The notes under the pieces were generated by a model, which made no database searches, had not been told where the DNA came from, and saw nothing but the letters and a program-made list of their open reading frames with translations. From Pelobacter sp. UBA6093 (lineage in GTDB: Bacteria > Desulfobacterota > Desulfuromonadia > Desulfuromonadales > Syntrophotaleaceae), in contig DIWZ01000042.1 in assembly GCA_002435955.1 (NCBI GenBank), positions 1 to 11,677 of the forward strand: DNA of 11,677 bases, written 5' to 3'. Shown piece after piece: positions 7,230 through 11,677 of this stretch; position 1 is the first letter of the stretch, and each line of letters begins with the position of its first letter. The position numbers and the translations under genes were made by a program.

Positions 7230-8069
7230 TCAGCCCAATTCGAAACTGGTGATGCCGTAGATTTGGTCAAGCGGCAATCCGGGCGGGGTCCCTCGGTAGA
7301 TTCGGGCGGTTTCGAACACCATCGTCATGGCGTGACGATCAACCAGTTGCCGTGCGGCCTGGTTGCAGACCGGAATATCGAAGAACACCGGCTCGTCCCT
7401 CGCGATGGAGGCGAGCGAAACGAACAGTTCTTCGGCGATGTCCGGAGTATCGGCAAACAGGGGTGCGATCTTGAACCCCCGACGACAGGGGCGGATCACT
7501 CCGTAACCAAGCAGACGGCCGCCGGCCATGACCGCCTGGCAATGGCTGCCGAACTGGCTGATCCAGCTTTTCAGGAACGCGGTGCGCGGCGCAGGAAAAA
7601 AGCGACGATCGTAGGAAACCAGTTCCGCGAAAGGCACATCTGCCAGATCGACCAGACGCGATGACGAGGCCCTGCCGATCCCTTCGTAGCGGGCATTGTG
7701 GTGGGCGATCCGGAAACCGCACAGGGCGTATTTGTCCAGCATGGCCACCACCCCGTCGCCCCCGATGACCCGCTCTCCCATATACTTCATCGCCGCATGC
7801 CAGAGCGCCATGCCGATGCCTTCGTGTCGCAGATCGGGGCGTACGATGTAGAAGCCCATAAATCCGAAGGTATCATCGTAGGCAACTGCCGAGATGCACC
7901 CGGCCGGTTCGCCATTCACCTCGGCCATGAAGAAACCGTTCGGGTCGGCACAATAAAAACTTTCCGCGTCATTCAGCCCCGGATTCCACCCCTCCAATGC
8001 TGCCCAGTCTATGGCAAGGTCAACATCGGCACGATTCATTCTGCGGACGGTAATGGTTGCTTGTTTCAT
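7230..8069 (-). CDS. Two-domain GNAT family N-acetyltransferase
   Basis: With the start at 8069 the product is 279 residues. The N-terminal GNAT domain (about 5-130) contains the acetyl-CoA pyrophosphate loop RHEGIG at 81-86, preceded by the strand GFYIVRPDL. The second, GNAT-like domain (about 145-279) carries GYGVIRPCRRGFKIAPLFAD and ends in ETARIYRG...GITSFELG, as in YitH-type proteins with an acetyltransferase-18 C-terminal domain. The acceptor substrate is unknown. GGGGGG six bases before the ATG supports this start. A longer reading from 8147 adds 26 residues and overlaps the hipA stop as ATGA; the added residues fall in repeat-like sequence and do not look like GNAT, so I prefer 8069. 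It is likely cytoplasmic and may be co-transcribed with hipBA. Confidence 0.87.
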   Translation of the reverse strand: MKQATITVRRMNRADVDLAIDWAALEGWNPGLNDAESFYCADPNGFFMAEVNGEPAGCISAVAYDDTFGFMGFYIVRPDLRHEGIGMALWHAAMKYMGERVIGGDGVVAMLDKYALCGFRIAHHNARYEGIGRASSSRLVDLADVPFAELVSYDRRFFPAPRTAFLKSWISQFGSHCQAVMAGGRLLGYGVIRPCRRGFKIAPLFADTPDIAEELFVSLASIARDEPVFFDIPVCNQAARQLVDRHAMTMVFETARIYRGTPPGLPLDQIYGITSFELG

Positions 8070-8100
8070 GACGGACCCCCCAATGGTTGCGTATTTAATT

Positions 8101-8125
8101 CGGTGGGGAAATAGGGACATCCCCT
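8101..8125. repeat. Short G/C-tract inverted repeats between hipA and the GNAT gene
   Basis: GGGGA and TCCCC (8104-8108 and 8119-8123) enclose a nested GGGA-CA-TCCC, followed on the plus strand by TTTTT. The form recalls small REP-type palindromic scars, but no second full copy is in the window. On the minus strand it lacks a following T-run, so it is not a clear terminator for hipA. Confidence 0.3.
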
Positions 8126-8143
8126 TTTTCTCATTCTCCCGGG

Positions 8144-9409
8144 TCATCGCTCAATGGAAAATGGGTTGAGAAATTGACGTCCCCACAGATAGTTTTTATC
8201 AACCGGGCTAAGCTCCGCTTCTCCGCAGACCCTCTCCCAATTGTCGCGAATGGCTGTCTCGATCCGGTCAATCCCATCGACAGCTGCCTGACGGGAAAGC
8301 AAGAAGTGATGCGCGGCAGCAAGGCAGGTTTTGAGCTGACTGAACCGGTTATCGCCGGTTATGAGCATGGCCTGGGTCGCTTCATTGCCGGTACGACCTT
8401 GAGGGCAAATATCATAGGCCGGCGTCAAGGTCAGCTCTTGCCCATTCCAAAAAGCGGCGTGATTGCGGGCGTGATCATCGGTATTGCCGCACAGTACATT
8501 AAAAACCAGCCGGCCATAAAGCTCCTTGAGGGTTTCTCCTGGTTGCGTAAAGCGATGGCGAATGATTTCCGCAAGGTCTTCGTAGCTGGCATATCGAGCC
8601 GTCATCTCACTTAGGCCAAACAGTGTCAGGGCAGAAACCATGGACTTTCGCGTCCATCCGGAATCGAGCGCAATGCGGTCGAATCGCTCAATCAACAAAA
8701 CATCTTTTCCGGCCGCTTTTACCAGCTTGACGGGAGCGGCCATAAGCCCAGCAATTGAAGCCAATCTCATGGCAACGTATTCGGCTTTGACGACGCTGTA
8801 GAGATCACTGCTGGACGAAAATTTAGCAATATACTTGGTGCCCCGATCTTCCATCAAGGCCTTGGGTCGGGCACCGCCAATGGAGCTGCCATGGAAGAGC
8901 GCCTGATCAAGCTCGACTGTTAATGGAACGCCGTGCTCAACCCGTTCGGCCGATTCCAGTAACTCTTCCAAGCTGGCATTATTTGGAGCTCTCGGAACGA
9001 ATTCTGTTGGTGATCGCTGAAAATCAAGCGCGCCAATCCGATCGGACCCCGATTCCAATAGATAGGTGAGCTCATCTAAACTGCCGGTATCCGCATCTCG
9101 ACCTTTCAGCCCGAATTGTTTGTTGATGATAACGCGTCGCCCCCAGGCATCGGGCGCGGCATCCCGAATGCAATTTGGTATCTCCAGGTCGTTGAGCAAG
9201 GGTAAAACCCCGGCCCTCAGAGGTAATTCCGGCTCATAAATCGGAATGGCTGGATTCTTGTCGCCTGTCCGATCAAGATAGCTTTTGCCATAGTTGAAAT
9301 GGATTGTGCCGTTATCCGCTTCAAGCTTACCGGCGACCACAGGTTGCGTTTCTCCGGGAAGCCATATCCAGACAAAGGCTTCTTTATTTTGCGGTTTAGA
9401 AGTCATCAT
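8144..9409 (-). CDS. hipA: HipA-type serine/threonine kinase toxin
   Basis: This 421-residue protein is close to the length of E. coli HipA (440). The N-terminal region (about 10-130) is the HipA N1/couple-type domain with LPLRAGVLPLLNDLEIPNCIRDAAPDAWGRR. The kinase part shows the P-loop-like GSSIGGARPKAL at 174-185, a nucleotide-contacting Lys196 in KYIAKFSS, the catalytic loop GNTDDHARN at 308-316 (Asp311 probable base, Asn316) and the metal-binding LTPAYDICP with Asp333. Known HipA toxins phosphorylate glutamyl-tRNA synthetase or other aminoacyl-tRNA synthetases and induce growth arrest; the target here is inferred only. All key residues look intact, so it is probably active. The ATG lies inside the end of hipB (14-bp overlap), giving tight antitoxin-toxin coupling. 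A second ATG three bases on is an alternative start. Confidence 0.93.
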   Translation of the reverse strand: MMTSKPQNKEAFVWIWLPGETQPVVAGKLEADNGTIHFNYGKSYLDRTGDKNPAIPIYEPELPLRAGVLPLLNDLEIPNCIRDAAPDAWGRRVIINKQFGLKGRDADTGSLDELTYLLESGSDRIGALDFQRSPTEFVPRAPNNASLEELLESAERVEHGVPLTVELDQALFHGSSIGGARPKALMEDRGTKYIAKFSSSSDLYSVVKAEYVAMRLASIAGLMAAPVKLVKAAGKDVLLIERFDRIALDSGWTRKSMVSALTLFGLSEMTARYASYEDLAEIIRHRFTQPGETLKELYGRLVFNVLCGNTDDHARNHAAFWNGQELTLTPAYDICPQGRTGNEATQAMLITGDNRFSQLKTCLAAAHHFLLSRQAAVDGIDRIETAIRDNWERVCGEAELSPVDKNYLWGRQFLNPFSIER

Positions 9410-9725
9410 CCACCGCTTTTGTCTTGTTTATTATCCGTTTGGGGAGGAGAGCGATTTTACTTTGCGTCAGTTCAATACTGGTTGCAAGTGCCCTGCTGTC
9501 CTGCTCAAACAGGGGAACGCCAACCAAGGCGGCGACTTCAAATACAAGCCCGATGGACGGAGACATTTCACCGGCCTCTATCTTCTGGAGTGTCGCTCTG
9601 GAAATGCCAGCCCTGGCTGCAAGGTTTTGCTCAGACCATTTGCGCTTTTTGCGCCCGAGCTTAATGTGTTGACCGAGTAAAAAAACGGCTTCTTTTGCGT
9701 ATTTTGAATATGCTCTTTGTTTCAT
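9396..9725 (-). CDS. hipB: HipB-type antitoxin, XRE-family DNA-binding protein
   Basis: With the ATG at 9725 the product is 109 residues. An XRE/Cro helix-turn-helix spans about 18-72 (GQHIKLGRKKRKWSEQNLAARAGISRATLQKIEAGEMSPSIGLVFEVAALVGV), followed by a tail rich in Lys near its end and finishing KAVDDDF. HipB proteins bind the operon operators as dimers and neutralise HipA. Here the gene directly precedes and overlaps hipA. The reading frame continues upstream to a TTG at 9812, but those residues overlap operator-like sequence and lack a ribosome site. The preferred ATG has only a weak GGA about nine bases upstream, so the start is less certain than the identity. Confidence 0.9.
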   Translation of the reverse strand: MKQRAYSKYAKEAVFLLGQHIKLGRKKRKWSEQNLAARAGISRATLQKIEAGEMSPSIGLVFEVAALVGVPLFEQDSRALATSIELTQSKIALLPKRIINKTKAVDDDF

Positions 9726-9780
9726 CGTAGCCAATCCAGACTCGAAGCGACCGAAATAATAGCCATTAAGATAACTAAGA

Positions 9781-9797
9781 GCCACTATATTGGTCAT
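9781..9797. promoter_or_regulatory. Degenerate operator half-site within the hipB leader
   Basis: TTGGTCAT at 9790-9797 repeats the arm of the palindrome at 9858-9877. The opposing arm (CCAC at 9782-9785) is degenerate. It lies between the presumed transcription start and the hipB ATG. A further TGACCAA half-site sits at 9828-9834. Confidence 0.45.
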
Positions 9798-9835
9798 TTG
9801 GCTGATTTTCAAGTAATAATTGACAATTGACCAAA

Positions 9836-9865
9836 ATAATATGCATAAACTGATATAATGACCAA
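9836..9865 (-). promoter_or_regulatory. hipBA promoter
   Basis: On the minus strand TTGGTC (9865-9860) and TATTAT (9841-9836) are separated by 18 bases, a good sigma-70 arrangement. The -35 box is inside one arm of the operator palindrome, so an antitoxin bound there would block polymerase directly. Confidence 0.6.
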
Positions 9866-9877
9866 CATATTGGTCAT
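9858..9877. promoter_or_regulatory. Palindromic operator of hipBA
   Basis: The arms ATGACCAA and TTGGTCAT are perfect 8-bp inverted repeats around CATA. The site covers the -35 region of the hipBA promoter and recurs as half-sites downstream. This is the expected arrangement for HipB autoregulation, although the sequence differs from the E. coli TATCC-N8-GGATA operator. Confidence 0.65.
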
Positions 9878-9906
9878 ATGGCGTAATTTGAATTCCGGAT
9901 ACGGTT

Positions 9907-10122
9907 TTACGGTCTGAGACAAAATACCAACTCCTCGCTGGTAAAGGGACCGTAGGTTTCGGCGGTATCGAAGAAAGTGACGCCGCGTTCGACGGCAGCT
10001 CGGATTACCGAGATCGCCTGCTGGTTGTCGGCAACCGGTCCGTAGCCGAAGCTCATGTTCATGCAGCCGAATCCGAGGGCTGAAACATCCAAGCCGCTAT
10101 TTCCCAATTTTCGTCTTTGCAT
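9907..10122 (-). pseudogene. Truncated aldo/keto reductase (N-terminal remnant)
   Basis: The 71-codon reading frame begins as a normal aldo/keto reductase: KLGNSGLDVSALGFGCMNMSFGYG, then ERGVTFFDTAETYGPFTSEELV, with the active-site Asp52 and Tyr57 of the family. After Val66 it continues with five unrelated residues (FCLRP) and stops. Family members run about 320-340 residues, so the catalytic Lys and His and most of the barrel are missing, and no remainder was seen in the window. AGGAG six bases before the ATG and a 12-bp gap after the alcohol dehydrogenase gene show it was the second gene of that operon. The hipBA-GNAT block begins just beyond the break. A functional short protein is unlikely. 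Confidence 0.87.
9912..9920. repeat. Right copy of the 9-bp direct repeat
   Basis: GTCTGAGAC matches 7221-7229 and lies within the five aberrant codons at the end of the broken aldo/keto reductase. See the left copy for interpretation. Confidence 0.4.
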
Positions 10123-10134
10123 TGTTGTCTCCTC

Positions 10135-11325
10135 TCAACCGATAAATGCCGTACGCAGGATCTGAAGTACCTCAACCTTGCCAATGGGAGACAGGATGCC
10201 CAGATTCCCGTTTTCCACGGCTTTCCCGGCAATAATTTCCAGATCTTCTTCCTTGACGCCCGCCTCACGGAGGTTTGCGGGCATCTTGATGGCTGAGTAG
10301 AATTCCTGCAACTGCCTGACGGCTTCTTCCGCGGCCTTGGCATCGTCCTCCTCGTGTATGTCGAGGACATTGCGAGCGAATCGCGCAAAGAGCGGCAGGT
10401 GTTCCGGCGCCGCGCTCATGGTATGACGCATCCAGGCGGGAGTCAGCAGTGCCAGGGTTACGCCCTGGGTCATGTCGTACCTGCTGGAGAGTTCGTGCCC
10501 CATGCCATGCAGCGGGAATGGGGACGTCGGCTTGCCGATCAAAAACTGAAACCCGGCCAAAGCCATGGAACTTGCCCACATGATGTTGGCGCGGGCGTCA
10601 TAGTCTTTCGGATTTGCCAGGATTTTCGGGGCATCTTCCAGCACAACCTTCATCACGCCCTCGTTCATGCGGTCCTGAACCTTCGCGCCGACATCGGGGG
10701 TGAAATATTGTTCCATGAGATGGCAGAGGATGTCCGCGACGCCCGCCATGGAATGATATTCCAGCACGGTGTAGGTGTACTCGGGGTCCAGGATGGAGAA
10801 CCGGGGATTGACGAGCGGGTGCATAAGAACTTTTTTCTTGTGATCCTCACCGACGGTGATGACAGCTCCCATATCCATCTCGGAACCGGTCCCCGCCATG
10901 GTCAGGATGGTTGCCAACGGCGCCGCCGCACGGATATCGGACAGTCCCGACTCCCCGACAAAGAGATCGCCGACCGGACCGTCATATTTCACCCCGGCGG
11001 CAATGGCCTTGCAGGCATCCAGGGTCGATCCGCCCGCCACGGCCAGAATGAAATCGCAGTTGTTTTTGCAATAGAGTTCGATGCCTTCCTCCGCGCTTTC
11101 GATCCGCGGGTTCGGCTGGATTCCGCTCAACTCCACGTGAGCGAGACCGGCCTTTTCGAACTGCTCGATGATCGCATCGTAGATGCCGTTTTTCTTGATG
11201 CTGCCGCCGCCATAGGCCAGCAGCACCCTGGAGCCGCCATGGGCCTTGATGGTTTCGCCGAGAACCTTGATTTGTCCCTTGCCGAAGTAGGCAGTGGTGG
11301 GAATGCTGTAAATGAAATTGTTCAT
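10135..11325 (-). CDS. Iron/zinc-dependent alcohol dehydrogenase, YqhD/butanol-dehydrogenase type
   Basis: This 396-residue group III (iron-type) alcohol dehydrogenase aligns by eye with E. coli YqhD along its length: MNNF...FGKG at the start, YGGGSIKKNG at 38-47 (nucleotide-binding, NADPH in YqhD), AGGSTLDACK, AGTGSEMD, and the metal region AGVADILCHLMEQY. Metal ligands corresponding to YqhD Asp194, His198 and His267 are Asp198, His202 and His273 (PLHGMGHEL). The fourth ligand, YqhD His281, appears as Gln287 (DMTQG). YqhD reduces short aldehydes to alcohols using NADPH and protects against reactive aldehydes. A similar role here is inferred and depends on the altered site being active. GGGGA lies ahead of the ATG. 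It is the first gene of an operon whose second gene is broken, with a divergent AraC-type regulator upstream. Confidence 0.93.
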   Translation of the reverse strand: MNNFIYSIPTTAYFGKGQIKVLGETIKAHGGSRVLLAYGGGSIKKNGIYDAIIEQFEKAGLAHVELSGIQPNPRIESAEEGIELYCKNNCDFILAVAGGSTLDACKAIAAGVKYDGPVGDLFVGESGLSDIRAAAPLATILTMAGTGSEMDMGAVITVGEDHKKKVLMHPLVNPRFSILDPEYTYTVLEYHSMAGVADILCHLMEQYFTPDVGAKVQDRMNEGVMKVVLEDAPKILANPKDYDARANIMWASSMALAGFQFLIGKPTSPFPLHGMGHELSSRYDMTQGVTLALLTPAWMRHTMSAAPEHLPLFARFARNVLDIHEEDDAKAAEEAVRQLQEFYSAIKMPANLREAGVKEEDLEIIAGKAVENGNLGILSPIGKVEVLQILRTAFIG

Positions 11326-11366
11326 GTTTATTCCCCTTTATGTGAATAGGTTAGGATCTGTTATTG

Positions 11367-11372
11367 ATAATA
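11367..11372 (-). promoter_or_regulatory. Possible -10 box of the alcohol dehydrogenase operon
   Basis: TATTAT on the minus strand lies about 42 bases upstream of the start codon. No -35 box is found at 16-18 bases, which fits a promoter that needs an activator such as the divergent AraC-type regulator. Confidence 0.35.
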
Positions 11373-11398
11373 CTAAGGCACAACCGAAACAGGTAGAT

Positions 11399-11466
11399 CA
11401 ATCCTGCTCAATGATTGCCTGATAGTCCGATACCTTGTATATTAGCTGCAACACACAGCAGGATTG
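11399..11466. promoter_or_regulatory. Spaced 10-bp inverted repeat in the divergent promoter region
   Basis: CAATCCTGCT at 11399-11408 and AGCAGGATTG at 11457-11466 are exact reverse complements, 48 bp apart, in the 184-bp gap between the dehydrogenase and AraC-type genes. Separated sites facing two divergent promoters are a common layout for AraC-family regulators. Whether this regulator binds here is inference. Confidence 0.5.
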
Positions 11467-11509
11467 GGTTGGATTTCCGTAAATACTATCGACGGAAAAA
11501 TAGGTAGTT

Positions 11510-11677
11510 ATGCAGGATATCGAGAATCACACCATGGAAGTTGCGCTTGAAAATTTAGGGAAGAGCATTGCCCGATGGACCGAAAATGGCGAGTTGTTTA
11601 CAACAGCCATTCCCGGCCTGTCGCTTTTTCGGCGGGACGAACCGACCGGGCCGATCAGCGGCATGTACGAACCGAGC
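11510..11677 (+). CDS. AraC-family transcriptional regulator, AraC_N type (3' end outside window)
   Basis: The 56 codons present are open to the right edge. The stretch TTAIPGLSLFRRDEPTGPIS followed by GMYEPS (about 31-56) is the signature start of the AraC_N sensor domain found in YqhC-like regulators. The C-terminal double HTH would lie beyond the window. It is divergent from the alcohol dehydrogenase/aldo-keto reductase operon, matching the E. coli yqhC-yqhD arrangement, where YqhC activates yqhD in response to aldehydes. The ATG at 11510 has a weak AGG upstream; the ATG at 11534 is an alternative start. Confidence 0.85.
   Translation, partial: MQDIENHTMEVALENLGKSIARWTENGELFTTAIPGLSLFRRDEPTGPISGMYEPS

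Noticed and set aside
7230..8147. Longer GNAT start at 8147, overlapping the hipA stop as ATGA
   Set aside because: The extra 26 residues are not GNAT-like and run through repeat-like sequence; the ATG at 8069 has GGGGGG six bases upstream.
9396..9812. hipB start at the TTG at 9812
   Set aside because: It would begin about 17 bases from the likely transcription start, with no ribosome site, and would read through an operator half-site.
10354..11349. 331-codon plus-strand open frame
   Set aside because: It is antisense to the well-conserved alcohol dehydrogenase; Gly/His-rich shadow sequence without motifs.

Overview
The window is a moderately GC-rich bacterial chromosome segment. Every intact gene reads leftward (minus strand) except one regulator entering at the right edge. 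The gene content is typical of a Gram-negative bacterium: an exoprotein of the two-partner-secretion type, Shine-Dalgarno-led short operons, a MoxR ATPase/CoxE-like VWA pair and a YqhD-type alcohol dehydrogenase. A proteobacterium or a member of the former Deltaproteobacteria (Desulfobacterota) fits. This is inference from gene style only, as there is no rRNA or marker gene.

Layout from left to right. (1) 1-2489 (-): the first 829 codons of a large filamentous-haemagglutinin-like exoprotein, cut by the left edge. It has a long signal peptide, a TPS secretion domain and a near-identical 597-bp-period internal duplication. (2) 2490-2708: its upstream region, with a perfect 20-bp palindrome. (3) 2709-4688 (-): a two-gene operon of a LuxR-type HTH regulator and an alpha/beta hydrolase, 12 bp apart. 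(4) 4932-6996 (-): a MoxR-family AAA+ ATPase followed by a CoxE-like VWA protein, ending in a hairpin terminator that overlaps the stop codon. An 18-codon TTG-start ORF with an excellent Shine-Dalgarno lies just ahead of the ATPase. (5) 7230-9725 (-): hipB-hipA, overlapping by 14 bp, then a two-domain GNAT acetyltransferase. The hipBA promoter carries repeated TGACCAA/TTGGTCA operator half-sites. (6) 9907-11325 (-): a YqhD-like iron/zinc alcohol dehydrogenase followed by an aldo/keto reductase broken after about 66 codons. (7) 11510-end (+): the start of a divergent AraC-type regulator with an AraC_N domain.

How the parts relate. The right-hand block resembles the E. coli yqhC-yqhD-dkgA aldehyde-detoxification locus: a divergent AraC regulator, an alcohol dehydrogenase and an aldo/keto reductase. 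Here the reductase is destroyed, and the hipBA-GNAT block begins just beyond the break. A 9-bp direct repeat (GTCTGAGAC) flanks that block, which suggests it arrived by transfer or rearrangement. The regulator-hydrolase operon lies directly upstream of the exoprotein, and the palindrome between them is a candidate operator, so co-regulation is possible but unproven. No phage, CRISPR, tRNA or rRNA was seen. Two of the main coding regions (exoprotein and AraC regulator) run off the window edges.
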